Assembly (NCBI GenBank): GCA_013298945.1
Contig: JAAFJR010000003.1
Location: 1-64,000, forward strand
DNA: 64,000 nucleotides
Reading direction: 5' to 3'
Origin: Polaromonas sp.
GTDB lineage: Bacteria > Pseudomonadota > Gammaproteobacteria > Burkholderiales > Burkholderiaceae_C
Part shown: piece after piece, positions 9,346 to 18,620 of the stretch
Layout of the letters: the number at the start of each line of letters is the position of its first letter
Position numbering within the stretch: position 1 is the stretch's first letter
The notes under the pieces: generated by a model
Databases searched by the model: none
What the model was told of the DNA's origin: nothing
Seen by the model: the letters and a program-made list of their open reading frames with translations, nothing else
Program-made: the position numbers and the translations under genes

Positions 9346-10614
9346 TTATCCACCACCCAGTGAGTGACTAACAGACTGTCGTACTAGGTCGTAAATAGGC
9401 AGTAGCAATGCGACTATCAAAAAAATGAAAAATCCGCCTGCAATCAAAATCAGCGCAGGCTTAATAATTTCCCCAAGTGATGTCACCACCACATCAAGTC
9501 GTTTACGGTATTCCGCTGCTAAACGGTCTAGTTGTTTGTTAAGTGAACCCGATTCTTCACCTACTGAAATCATTCGTACTGCCATGGCGGGGAAACCGCC
9601 AACACGCCGCATAGAAACGCCAATACCTTCGCCACGTGCGACTGCATCACGCACTCGCAATAGACGTTGGCGATAGTATTGATCAGTCGTCGCGTTGGCA
9701 AGAACTTCTAGACTGGTCATAAAATCCAATCCTGCTCGAACTAGCAAAGCCAAATGCTCAGTGATAAAAGCCATGCCTGAAGAGGTACTTAGTGTGCGGG
9801 CAATTGGGAGGCTATGTAACATGCTGTGGCAAGCTGATTTGAATCGAGGAAAGTTTTTGTACAACCAAATTAATCCAACGATAGCCAAAACAAAAAGCAC
9901 AGAAAAAAACAAAATGTATTGCACTAAAGCGTCTGATACTGCAATCAGCCATTTTGTCAGCGGCGGTAGCTTCGCCTGAAGTTGTTTAAACAGCTGCGCC
10001 ATATTCGGCACTACGTAATACAGCCAGAAAAAGCCCACACCAATGATGGTAACAAATACCATAGTGGGGTAGATAAGTGCTGTTTTAATATCTCGCCGAA
10101 TGTCAATCAGTCGCTCAATATGCGCAGCTGATTCCAAAAGCATTTGCGGCAAAGAGCCAGACTGGTCACCAATTTCTGCAAGGTTTCGCACCGTTTCAGG
10201 AAAAACATCTGGGTGGCGGGCAAAAGACTGCGGTACACGCATGCCCGAGATGAGATCTGTATGAACTCTCTTAGCAATCTCACTGACGCCTTGGTGTCCT
10301 GAATCGTCTTCAACCAAGGTTTTAAGGGCTTCCATCATGGGCACACCCGATTCGAGCATGATTCCCATATCTCGAAGGAAACCAGCTTGATCTTGCGGTT
10401 GAATATGCCGACGAAAAAGCTTTAGTCTTAAATCATTTAATGCGTTAAACCAAGCCGGTAGTGTGATCAAGCTCAGCACAGCCCCATCAGTTTGCGACTC
10501 TAGACGCATACGAACTGAATGATCGCGCTCAACCAACATACGCAAAAAGCCCATCTTAATTTTGCCATGAGGCAACAAAACGCGATAGAAGTAGGTGCGC
10601 AAACTTGGGCTCAT
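9346..10614 (-). CDS. mshG: Pilus inner-membrane platform protein, MshG/PilC/GspF family
   Basis: A 422-aa polytopic protein at the centre of the assembly platform that couples the motor ATPase to pilin insertion. Two GspF repeats are visible. The first has FLRDMGIMLESGVPMMEAL and GDQSGSLPQML; the second has EHLALLVRAGLDFMTSLEVL and GEESGSLNKQL. Three membrane segments are evident (about 187-207, 237-257, 388-410). The length is close to the 400-410 aa of the family. Its start overlaps the end of the motor gene (ATGA), the same E-then-G order as in the Vibrio msh locus. The symbol is by family and synteny and not a proven orthology. Confidence 0.88.
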   Translation of the reverse strand: MSPSLRTYFYRVLLPHGKIKMGFLRMLVERDHSVRMRLESQTDGAVLSLITLPAWFNALNDLRLKLFRRHIQPQDQAGFLRDMGIMLESGVPMMEALKTLVEDDSGHQGVSEIAKRVHTDLISGMRVPQSFARHPDVFPETVRNLAEIGDQSGSLPQMLLESAAHIERLIDIRRDIKTALIYPTMVFVTIIGVGFFWLYYVVPNMAQLFKQLQAKLPPLTKWLIAVSDALVQYILFFSVLFVLAIVGLIWLYKNFPRFKSACHSMLHSLPIARTLSTSSGMAFITEHLALLVRAGLDFMTSLEVLANATTDQYYRQRLLRVRDAVARGEGIGVSMRRVGGFPAMAVRMISVGEESGSLNKQLDRLAAEYRKRLDVVVTSLGEIIKPALILIAGGFFIFLIVALLLPIYDLVRQSVSHSLGGG

Positions 10615-12287
10615 GATTCATCAAGCCCAATTGCGCGGCGAATCTCTTCCATCGTCGTTTCACCTTGAAGAACACGATGCTTTGCTAGCCCAATCATCGG
10701 CTTAAGTCCACCTTCTACGGCATATTCTCTGATTGTGGCGCGAGGTGCATCAGCAACAATCGCATCAGCCAGTTGCCGAGTTACTGTCAAAATTTCATAA
10801 ACTGGTAACCGACCACGAAAACCGGAACCACGACAATGCTTGCACCCAACACCATGTGACAGAGTTTTCACCTGTTCGCCCAACCATTTTTGCTCAATTG
10901 GTGTAGCATGATGCTCAGTTTTGCAATGAGGGCAAATACGACGTACCAAGCGTTGATTGATAACTGCAATAAGGTTTTCAGCCACAGTTTCTGCATCAAT
11001 ACCCAGAAGGCGTAAACGCGGGATGACACCAAAAATTCCACCGACGTGAAGTGTAGAAAGAACAAGATGCCCAGTAGAGGCGGCATCTAGAGCCGCACGC
11101 GCAGTTTCTGCGTCACGCACTTCACCCACTAAGATAATATCTGGATCATGACGAAGAAAGTGCCGCATAGCGCTAGCGAAATCATACCCAGATCGACGAT
11201 TTACCTGAGTTTGGCAGGCTGCCGGGACGCGATATTCGACTGGATCTTCTACGGTTAAAACATTACGCTCAACCAAAGGCTGAACGCGCAGAGCTGCATG
11301 CAAAGTTGTACTTTTGCCCGAGCCTGTAGGCCCGGTGATGAGGACCAAACCGTGTGGTCGTGAGAATGCGTCCTCCATGCTCTCGACATCCTCCTGCAAG
11401 AAACCCAAGTCTTGGAGGCGATCTAAATCACTTCTCTCCGCCAGCAGTCTCAAAGCCAGCCGTTCACCAAACTCACTAATCATGGTTGAAACGCGAACAG
11501 TGTATGTAGCATCCATCAATTTAATGGCAAAGCTTCCATCTTGCGGTAAACGTTGCTCGCTGGCGTCCATTTCTGCAGTTAATTTTATAAATGCAGACAG
11601 GCGATCAAGTGAGGGCGGCATAGCAAACATTGGCCGCAATACGCCGTCCACTCGCATTAGTACCGTACGACTGCGCGCGGTTGGTGCAATATGTATGTCT
11701 GTAGCGCGTTCTCTGACAGCCGTATGAAGAATTAACTCCATCAAGCGCTCTGGACTGAATGCGTGATCACGGTCATCGCTAAGTCTACGAATCTCAACTT
11801 CAATTAATTTATCTACAGGATTGTCCTGAAAATAGTAGTGCTGATGAATTGCGTCTACAACAGCGAAAAAATCACCTTGCCAAAAAACTGCCTCTTGACC
11901 CATGCGGCGCTGCACAAGTGCAGCTACTGCGTCAGGCTCAGCATCACCCAGCAGTATGCGAATTTTTTCACCTTCAAGGCCAACGGGCAAAAAATTATGT
12001 GTCAAACACAAATTACGGTTGAACGCAAAAGCAACCTCAGGATCAACATGCGATATTTCATGAAACTCTATTCCACGTTGTATTGCAAGTTGCCTGGCCA
12101 AGTCTTTAGCACTGATAAATCCGAGATCTACCAGCGTTCGCCCTAGTTTTTGACCTTCGATTGCTTGCTTTTGACGAGCATAATCTATTTCAACTTGCGT
12201 CACCAAGCCGTTGGCCGTCAACATCGAACTTAAACTCCGTCGATTTGCATCCGACCCATGCTGGGTTGCATCACTGCTGATGTACAT
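10611..12287 (-). CDS. mshE: Pilus assembly motor ATPase, MshE/PilB/GspE family
   Basis: A 558-aa hexameric AAA-type secretion ATPase of the cytoplasm. An N-terminal GspE/MshEN domain (about 15-140) is followed by the catalytic part: Walker A GPTGSGKST (319-327), the Asp-box segment, Walker B DIILVGEVRD (383-392) and the His-box STLHVG. A tetracysteine zinc site follows (C452-x2-C455 and C482-x2-C485). In Vibrio MshE the MshEN domain binds cyclic di-GMP; residues here are consistent with that fold, but binding is an inference. It is the only motor ATPase in the cluster, with no PilT-type retraction ATPase nearby. The start overlaps the MshM-like gene by 17 bases. Confidence 0.93.
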   Translation of the reverse strand: MYISSDATQHGSDANRRSLSSMLTANGLVTQVEIDYARQKQAIEGQKLGRTLVDLGFISAKDLARQLAIQRGIEFHEISHVDPEVAFAFNRNLCLTHNFLPVGLEGEKIRILLGDAEPDAVAALVQRRMGQEAVFWQGDFFAVVDAIHQHYYFQDNPVDKLIEVEIRRLSDDRDHAFSPERLMELILHTAVRERATDIHIAPTARSRTVLMRVDGVLRPMFAMPPSLDRLSAFIKLTAEMDASEQRLPQDGSFAIKLMDATYTVRVSTMISEFGERLALRLLAERSDLDRLQDLGFLQEDVESMEDAFSRPHGLVLITGPTGSGKSTTLHAALRVQPLVERNVLTVEDPVEYRVPAACQTQVNRRSGYDFASAMRHFLRHDPDIILVGEVRDAETARAALDAASTGHLVLSTLHVGGIFGVIPRLRLLGIDAETVAENLIAVINQRLVRRICPHCKTEHHATPIEQKWLGEQVKTLSHGVGCKHCRGSGFRGRLPVYEILTVTRQLADAIVADAPRATIREYAVEGGLKPMIGLAKHRVLQGETTMEEIRRAIGLDES

Positions 12288-13725
12288 AAAATCTTTCTAA
12301 AATTAATCCGCTAAGTGGGTCAAGTTCGCCTGTCAATGGAAGGCCTAAGCTAGATTGAAATTGGTTCATTGCTTTGCGGCTATCGTTACCCCAAATTCCA
12401 TCGATTCCTACTGATTTCAGACTTCCGAATTTTGCCAAAGCAATCTGAAAACGCGCAGCAGTGTGACGATTTTCTGTGGCCAATTCATTTTCATTTGAAA
12501 TCCACGTCACCCATGTTTTGCTATTTCTGTCTTGCAAACACACGTCACTTAATTTTCTTAAACGTGCACCTAATAGCTCTTGAGTTTTGTCTGGCAACTG
12601 CAGTGACATCGCAGACCTGCCGAATGCGTTTCCTGTTTTAGGTAAACATGCATCGGCTTCAGTTGTAACAACCAATCTTGGTACTTTAGCCAGTGCAGGC
12701 GATACGAATGTTGCTGCTGATAACGTTTGCTGCACTTGAGAAGCCTGTGCAGAAAGCGCTGGGAGAGTGCTATTTTGAAATCCGAACCAAACAGCGACTG
12801 CAAACAGAAAGGCTGCTGAAGCACCAGCGAAATTTCGTTTCCAATTTAGTTTTTGTTGAGGTGCGGTTTGTATTTTTGCTGCATGAAAATGAGATCGTCC
12901 AAGAAGGTCAACTCTACTATCGTCAATAGCTTCTTGCATCAAACTTTTATCTATGAAACTAGAGTTGCGACCAGCCATACCATAAAGACAACGATCCATC
13001 GCAAGATGTATTTGCCTAGGAACGCCGTTCGTTTCTTTCCAAAGCAATTGGCAGGCATCGGGTTGAAGTTTTATTGCGTCAGCATTACCGGCTGATGCAA
13101 AGCGGTATTTAACATAATCCGACACTTCTGTACTTGCGAGTCCATAGAGTCTGGAATGCTTGACCAGCCGGCTGCGTAGTTGTCGCAAATTATGTTTTGA
13201 GAGCGTCTCCTCTAGCTCTGGTTGACCTGCAAGCAAGATTTGCAGCAGTTTTTCTTGGTCCGTTTCTAAATTACACAGTAATCGAACAAGCTCCAATGAA
13301 CTATCGGACAAATTCTGTGCATCGTCAACTATTAAAAAACATGTTTTACCGTGCGAATGGTTCAACAGCAAAAAGGTGTTCAATTCCGCAATGTCAGCAG
13401 ATAAGGAATTCGCACTTTTGAGTCCAAAATCATTCAAAATTGCCGCTAAAAGTTCTTGATCTTGCAAAAATGTATTAAAGACTAAAGCACAGACGACATT
13501 TTTTTTAGAAAGATCGGTCACAAGCCTTCTCACCAATGTACTCTTACCCATACCGACTTCAGCCGTTAGCAAAGTGAAGCCTTTACGAGACGAGACACAA
13601 TGCGCAAGCTCGATCATTTGCACTTCAAGATGCTGAGTGAAGAAATAACAGCTTGCATCGGGTGTGTAGGGGAACGGGTTGCGAACCAATCCAAAAGACT
13701 CTAAATGAATATTTCGATCAGTCAT
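12271..13725 (-). CDS. mshM: MshM/ExeA-like ATPase with C-terminal peptidoglycan-binding domain
   Basis: A 484-aa protein with an AAA domain (Walker A AEVGMGKST at 55-63; Walker B FLIVDDAQNLS). It then has one membrane segment (about 302-322, FAGASAAFLFAVAVWFGF) and a periplasmic part ending in a PG_binding_1-like repeat (GIDGIWGNDSRKAMNQFQ). ExeA of Aeromonas has this layout and helps place the secretin through the peptidoglycan; MshM is the equivalent in MSHA loci but often lacks the peptidoglycan-binding end. Start and stop overlap both neighbours, supporting one operon. It probably assists secretin assembly. Confidence 0.85.
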   Translation of the reverse strand: MTDRNIHLESFGLVRNPFPYTPDASCYFFTQHLEVQMIELAHCVSSRKGFTLLTAEVGMGKSTLVRRLVTDLSKKNVVCALVFNTFLQDQELLAAILNDFGLKSANSLSADIAELNTFLLLNHSHGKTCFLIVDDAQNLSDSSLELVRLLCNLETDQEKLLQILLAGQPELEETLSKHNLRQLRSRLVKHSRLYGLASTEVSDYVKYRFASAGNADAIKLQPDACQLLWKETNGVPRQIHLAMDRCLYGMAGRNSSFIDKSLMQEAIDDSRVDLLGRSHFHAAKIQTAPQQKLNWKRNFAGASAAFLFAVAVWFGFQNSTLPALSAQASQVQQTLSAATFVSPALAKVPRLVVTTEADACLPKTGNAFGRSAMSLQLPDKTQELLGARLRKLSDVCLQDRNSKTWVTWISNENELATENRHTAARFQIALAKFGSLKSVGIDGIWGNDSRKAMNQFQSSLGLPLTGELDPLSGLILERFYVHQQ

Positions 13726-14693
13726 TTAGAGGTAACTTCACGAAACATTTGATCTAAGGCGGTACGCAATGCTGTGGAATTAGGGTTGAGCTTCAAAGAT
13801 CCACTCAATACATCAACGGCATTGGAAATGCGCTGGCGATTTCGCTCGAGCACAGCTAAATTTAAACTAGCGAGTTCATCTCCGGGTAATTTATCGAGAA
13901 TTTTTCGGTATGCTTGTGCACCCTTGTCAAGATCACCGGTTTGCATAAAAAACCATGCCTCCGACCGCAACCTAGCCACCGAACCAACTGGCAGTTGAGC
14001 CTGGATATCACGAAGGTGCTCACCTGAAGAAGCTCGATCTTGTTTTTCAAGAGAGCGGTTTAATTTTTCAAATAACTCTCCCAGATTAGCACTGGGGAGT
14101 TGACCTAAATCGATTGACGGCTTGAGTTTGACATCAGTTATTGGAACCTCAGAATAACCAGCCATTAGATTAGAGGCAGTTGGTGCTGCTACTAATTCCT
14201 GACGCGTATTATTTTGAGGTTTACTAATTTCTTTACGAACTTGGGCTGTTCTGACTGTTTCTAAAACAGATACGGGGGAAACTGACGTCGCGTTTATCCC
14301 AGGAACTGGTTGAGTAAAGTTTTTAGTTGATGCGGGCACAAAAATTTTAGGCTGTGCTGTGGCTACAGGCAAAGGTGAATCCATCAAAACTACTGGTGCA
14401 CCTGAAAGAGTGTCTATATCGCGAATCGAATTGTGATTAGAGGACTTATTAAAACTATTAGCGCTTAATTTAGAGACTTCGGTTGTATTTAAAAATCGTC
14501 CGCCCGAATATTTGAGTCCATAACCTAAGGTAAGCCCACATAAAATGACTATGAAACCAAGCATTGTGAATTTTTTTAAGCCGCTATCAGTACGCAGCTT
14601 AGCGGGAACTCGAGTTAACGCTCTGTCAACAGGCGCCGTGGTGGACGACTGTAGTTGCTCAGAGCGCTTGAGGGCTTGGTATATCAAACTCAT
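13722..14693 (-). CDS. mshN: MshN-like inner-membrane TPR protein
   Basis: A 323-aa protein with a cytoplasmic start MSLIYQALKRSEQLQ, one membrane segment (about 43-62) and a low-complexity Ser/Thr/Pro/Val linker. The C-terminal helical region (about 195-320) reads as tetratricopeptide repeats (ARLRSEAWFFMQTGDLDKGA, LASLNLAVLERN). The short N-terminal motif and the architecture match MshN and the GspB/ExeB group. Its position between the secretin and the MshM-like ATPase is the same gene set as in Vibrio, with M and N swapped. It likely works with the ATPase in secretin or pilus assembly. Confidence 0.7.
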   Translation of the reverse strand: MSLIYQALKRSEQLQSSTTAPVDRALTRVPAKLRTDSGLKKFTMLGFIVILCGLTLGYGLKYSGGRFLNTTEVSKLSANSFNKSSNHNSIRDIDTLSGAPVVLMDSPLPVATAQPKIFVPASTKNFTQPVPGINATSVSPVSVLETVRTAQVRKEISKPQNNTRQELVAAPTASNLMAGYSEVPITDVKLKPSIDLGQLPSANLGELFEKLNRSLEKQDRASSGEHLRDIQAQLPVGSVARLRSEAWFFMQTGDLDKGAQAYRKILDKLPGDELASLNLAVLERNRQRISNAVDVLSGSLKLNPNSTALRTALDQMFREVTSK

Positions 14694-14715
14694 TTAGGTT
14701 TAATTTATCTCTGAT

Positions 14716-16422
14716 TTACATCAGACGAGCTCTGAGGACAATAATAAGCTCGCGTGATGACCCAGATTTACGCTCTTGACCCACGAGCCTACCTAGCAAT
14801 GGAATGTCCGTAAGGTAAGGTAGTCCACTGTCAACACCGCTGCTCTTTTGATCAATTAATCCGCCTACGACAACGACATCACCATCATTTAAGTTGAGAG
14901 TTGTTGTTATGCCTTTGTACGCAACCTGCGGAAGACTGATACGGTTTGATTGATTGATGCTCACAAGCTCTAAACTTTTGGGATCAACTTCACTTTGAAC
15001 AGGGTTGATCAGCAACTCAATTTTTCCATCCTCTCGTATCATGGGTAACACACCTACCATCACACCAGAGAAAACGGCATCTGTCTGGACATCGGAAGAG
15101 GTTGTTGAAGAGCCGCCACCTATATTGTTTTGCGTAGAGCTAGATCGTGCTACGTACCGCTGGCTGGTGCCTACAGACAACATGGCCGGAGTGCCGTTAC
15201 GGACTTGAATATTTGGATTCGACAAAACACGTAAATTTCCAAACGTACGCAATGCATTAATTACTGCAGAGCCATTTTTATCTTGATAGCCAACGCCTCC
15301 AGCGACTTGTCCGACTAATGCACCCACCAATCTAGCGGGAATTGTTAAGCTAGCAAGTGGGTTAGCTGCACCACCATTCGGAAGTATCGAATTACCTCCA
15401 GAAAGCGCTATCGGTTCTGATCCAAAATTAACTGCGAGATTTTTTCTTAAAACTGTCCAATCGACTCCTAACTGGTAACCATCAGATAGTTGAACATCAA
15501 TCAATTGCGCTTCTATATAAACTTGCTTAGTCAACATATTTTGCGTTTGCTTGATCATCTGCTCTATAGCTCGCATTTGCGAGGGGCGCGCCTTGACGAA
15601 TAGAGTGCCTGAAGTTCTGTTGAGTGTAAAACCTTGCTGTTGATTGCGCTGGCGAACTTGAGCTGGATCTTGATTTGCTGCAGACGTCGTGATTGGTTCT
15701 GCATCTTGAGCTCTAGATTCTCCCAAGATGGCTTTTAAGTTGTTCTCAATTTCGGAATAGGGGTCCGAACGCGCACCGGCAGCTGCACTCATCGACAGGT
15801 TACCTGAGATCGCTGAATTTCCACTCGAATTATTTGAACCAAAAATATTTCCACCCGAACTCAATGACATTTGTGTATTGATATTGAGGAAATTCATCGA
15901 AAAAAACTTTTCTTCATGGAGTTTTATTCGAATTGTTTGGTTTCGTATTTCGCCGTTTACGTCATAACTTTTGAGTACTTCATTAAACGCCTCACGCAAG
16001 GAGACATCTTTCAAAAACATATCTGTTAACGCGCCTTGCTGCACAACTGCCGGTTCAACCACAAGGTTAACCTTGGCCAAATCAGAAAATGCCGTCAGTA
16101 TTTGACTGATATTTCCTTTAGCTATAGCAATACTAATTGTTTTACCTTCTAACGGATCGTAGACAGGGGCCGTTGGCTGCACAACTTTTACTGCTGCAGT
16201 TTGCTGTAGCTCCTTAAGTAGCATCTCTTGCTGATCTAGCAATTTACGCGATTCCAATTGTGCAATCACTCTTGTCCTCTCCAACGACTGATTGTCCGGA
16301 TCAGCAAGCATTTTTATGCTTTGCGCTTGTTGTGAAGCACAGCCAGATATGAGTGCTGTAAAAAAAATAATGCTAGCCCCAATGGAGCTTGGCTTGAATG
16401 CAGAAGTCTGTTTGTTTTTCAT
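14716..16422 (-). CDS. mshL: Outer-membrane secretin, MshL/PilQ family lipoprotein
   Basis: Secretin of 568 aa from the ATG at 16422; a TTG six codons upstream is possible but has no better ribosome site. The signal peptide ends in the lipobox ISGC with the lipidated Cys at residue 28. An STN-like domain follows (about 90-165, IAKGNISQILTAFSDLAKVN), then N-domains with a Ser/Gly/Asn-rich insert. The C-terminal secretin domain has MLSVGTSQRYV, GVMVGVLPMI, LNLNDGDVVVVGGLIDQ and LPYLTDIPLLGRLV. It forms the outer-membrane pore for the pilus. The lipobox and compact size favour MshL over PilQ. Confidence 0.92.
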   Translation of the reverse strand: MKNKQTSAFKPSSIGASIIFFTALISGCASQQAQSIKMLADPDNQSLERTRVIAQLESRKLLDQQEMLLKELQQTAAVKVVQPTAPVYDPLEGKTISIAIAKGNISQILTAFSDLAKVNLVVEPAVVQQGALTDMFLKDVSLREAFNEVLKSYDVNGEIRNQTIRIKLHEEKFFSMNFLNINTQMSLSSGGNIFGSNNSSGNSAISGNLSMSAAAGARSDPYSEIENNLKAILGESRAQDAEPITTSAANQDPAQVRQRNQQQGFTLNRTSGTLFVKARPSQMRAIEQMIKQTQNMLTKQVYIEAQLIDVQLSDGYQLGVDWTVLRKNLAVNFGSEPIALSGGNSILPNGGAANPLASLTIPARLVGALVGQVAGGVGYQDKNGSAVINALRTFGNLRVLSNPNIQVRNGTPAMLSVGTSQRYVARSSSTQNNIGGGSSTTSSDVQTDAVFSGVMVGVLPMIREDGKIELLINPVQSEVDPKSLELVSINQSNRISLPQVAYKGITTTLNLNDGDVVVVGGLIDQKSSGVDSGLPYLTDIPLLGRLVGQERKSGSSRELIIVLRARLM

Positions 16423-16458
16423 AAAGATAGTTGTTTGCAATAATATTTAAAACCTATT

Positions 16459-17247
16459 TCACCAAGGTAATGTTTGGCGAAGCCATCCAGCTAATTGAGC
16501 AGGTGGTTCCGCGATAACAACATCATCAAAATTTACAGAAATTGCAGTAGCTACAGATGTGGCGCATAGGTTAGTTTTTGTATGAGGTACATCTAAAAGA
16601 CTCATATCTCCGTCTCGATCGCTGAGTGGCAATACAATCCAATATGCGACATTTGTAACTCTATTTGCAGTACAGTTGACAGCCCCAGCCCTGCCAGCAT
16701 CTCCTGTGAGGTAAGGGTGTGTAGCGTCTAACGACAGACGCCCTGCATTGTTCAGCGCAACAATCAAATCACTTACGTCCCTGTTTCGCAGATCTCCAGC
16801 TTGATCCGATGTCCGCTCTTTAGATATTGCCAGGTCTGCGTCTGTTAGCGGATCTACTGTCCCAGCACGAAACACGGCGTAGCGCGCCCTGAGATCTGCG
16901 TTTGGTAATGTCATTCCGAGACTGAGATAGGGAAACCATCCAAGCTGCGTCGCACCATCACAAACTCCGCCCGCTAATGTCTCTAACCCGTTACCGTCTG
17001 AACTTGTGTCAGGACAAGGTAGACGTCCATTGCGAAGAGCAAAGGATCGAATATTCGATTGAACTTCCGACGCAGCTGCCATTGCACGATCCCGTTCGCG
17101 TTGAACCGCAACCGTTTCATAAGCACTAAACGATGCCCAAGAAAGCAAGCCAAAAATAACGAGAACAACACTTAGCTCAACAAGTGTGACGCCAACTTGC
17201 TTCCGCCTTTTGCGTATGCTTGATAGCTTATGGCGTAGAGCGGTCAT
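16459..17247 (-). CDS. Minor prepilin with LPCP domain, normal length
   Basis: A 262-aa prepilin: VGVTLVELSVVLVIFGLLSW, with Glu at +5. The ectodomain shares with the three giant prepilins RLPCP, LGWFPYLSLG, a LRARYAVFRAG segment and an FDDVVIAEPP motif at the place of their YDD motif. It ends there, without the hydrophobic tail. This makes it the plain version of the family and defines the shared domain. It overlaps the upstream gene by four bases and precedes the secretin gene. It is likely a minor pilin of the initiation or tip complex. Confidence 0.85.
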   Translation of the reverse strand: MTALRHKLSSIRKRRKQVGVTLVELSVVLVIFGLLSWASFSAYETVAVQRERDRAMAAASEVQSNIRSFALRNGRLPCPDTSSDGNGLETLAGGVCDGATQLGWFPYLSLGMTLPNADLRARYAVFRAGTVDPLTDADLAISKERTSDQAGDLRNRDVSDLIVALNNAGRLSLDATHPYLTGDAGRAGAVNCTANRVTNVAYWIVLPLSDRDGDMSLLDVPHTKTNLCATSVATAISVNFDDVVIAEPPAQLAGWLRQTLPW

Positions 17248-17924
17248 TTTGCAACTACTTTTAACGGCTCACGAGCATAGCTTTGCAGCGCCTGACTTCC
17301 ATTGGCAACGCGATCCGAAAGATCGCGCATCTCTTTGAGTATCTCAGCGCGACGTGCATCAGCCTGCTTAGAACGATCTGGTGCAATTTTTGTTAACTCG
17401 TTTGAAAGCGCCTGACTGCGTTCAGTTTCCCGAATTATTCCGCGCATAGTTGAGAAATAGCGCGTGTCAAATTCGTTTTTCCCAAGTGCTTCAATTTCAT
17501 CAAGAAATTTTTGTGTGTCAGCAAGGCTTACATTTTTTCCCTTAGCAAGCAATGCAGACATCTTGGTATGAATTTGCTCTCGTATTTTTTTGCGCTCTTC
17601 TTTTGATAGTCGATTTTTCTGTTGCCCAAGAGTATCGGAAGGCTGTTGTTTCGCCCAAGGCGGAGCGGTGTTTGCTCCCGAGTTTGTATCCTTGTTAACA
17701 TTTGCTAGTGGCTCGTTTTGATTTTCTCGCAATGTACTTTGTGCTGATGTAACCAGATCAGCCGTGCCCGCCACTGTGTTTGCAGCTGAAGAAGAATTGG
17801 AGTTCTGTTGAGAACTTAAGCCAGAGACTTCACTGGGCGACGATTTGGTCACAAACCAATAACCCGCCAATAGAATAACCAGCAATAATCCCAAAAGAGT
17901 TAAAAAAAACGAGCGTTGCTTCAT
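17244..17924 (-). CDS. Membrane-anchored protein of unknown function in the pilus operon
   Basis: I do not recognise a family. The 226-aa product starts MKQRSFFLTLLGLLLVILLAGYW, a single N-terminal membrane segment. A Ser/Asn/Thr-rich disordered linker follows (about 30-90). The C-terminal part is highly charged and helical (about 100-226), with Lys/Arg/Glu-rich stretches such as LSKEERKKIREQIHTK, and is probably periplasmic. It overlaps both neighbours by four bases (ATGA), so it belongs to the operon. Its place between the MshK-like protein and the minor pilin suggests a role in the periplasmic alignment complex, which is inference only. Confidence 0.6.
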   Translation of the reverse strand: MKQRSFFLTLLGLLLVILLAGYWFVTKSSPSEVSGLSSQQNSNSSSAANTVAGTADLVTSAQSTLRENQNEPLANVNKDTNSGANTAPPWAKQQPSDTLGQQKNRLSKEERKKIREQIHTKMSALLAKGKNVSLADTQKFLDEIEALGKNEFDTRYFSTMRGIIRETERSQALSNELTKIAPDRSKQADARRAEILKEMRDLSDRVANGSQALQSYAREPLKVVAK

Positions 17925-18541
17925 CTAACCGCCTTCACTTGGCTTGGAAAGGCTCCCAAAACACGTAACCGCTCTAATGGAATTCGTATTACCATGTCTT
18001 CTTTTGGTGACGAAAACGTCACTGCATCCGTCATAATGGATTTGACTGTTAGTCCATCTGCTATGACATCACCTACACGTACCAAACTACCGTTGATCAC
18101 GGCGCGCGCTTCACTACCCCCTTGAAGCACTACACTAACATTAGGCAAGGCTATGGCAGAAACGATGTCTTTATTCACAAGCTTAGGCCGAGCAATTCTC
18201 GATGAACTACCTATTTCTACTAATGGCGCTGCTGACAAAGCAAATATGCTGGTGTATTGACTCACTTTACCTAAGTCAGAAAGTGATTTTACAGAGACGC
18301 CAGGATTACCGTATTGATTTTCTGAGCGGGATGCACTTTGACCAACAGCACTACTCCAAGCTTGTAAAGCACTACGTAATTCAGCCTGATCTCGAACTTG
18401 ATTCTCACTCAAGGGGGTGAGTGAATTTTGCATCAGCATCGTGGGTCGCACTGGAACCCATAGTGTTTGCACCATTACAAAAACACTTATAGCAAGTATT
18501 GCACCGGCAACTGCACTGAGAGTTAAAGCACCATAACGCAT
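17921..18541 (-). CDS. MshK/GspC-like alignment protein
   Basis: A 206-aa protein with one N-terminal membrane segment (about 8-28), a linker, and a C-terminal domain. That domain's pattern ARAVINGSLVRVGDVIADGL then VKSIMTDAVTFSS resembles the homology-region beta fold of GspC, PilP and MshK. This fold links the inner-membrane platform to the secretin N0/N1 domains. The gene lies three genes upstream of the secretin, as expected. Sequence similarity to any one named family is weak by eye, so the call rests on architecture, motif and synteny. Confidence 0.62.
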   Translation of the reverse strand: MRYGALTLSAVAGAILAISVFVMVQTLWVPVRPTMLMQNSLTPLSENQVRDQAELRSALQAWSSAVGQSASRSENQYGNPGVSVKSLSDLGKVSQYTSIFALSAAPLVEIGSSSRIARPKLVNKDIVSAIALPNVSVVLQGGSEARAVINGSLVRVGDVIADGLTVKSIMTDAVTFSSPKEDMVIRIPLERLRVLGAFPSQVKAVR

Positions 18542-18620
18542 TCTTGTACCTGTTTTATTTTATAAATGATCATTTTTAAGTTTTAACTATGTCTTTATAG
18601 AAATAGAAACTATTTTTAAC

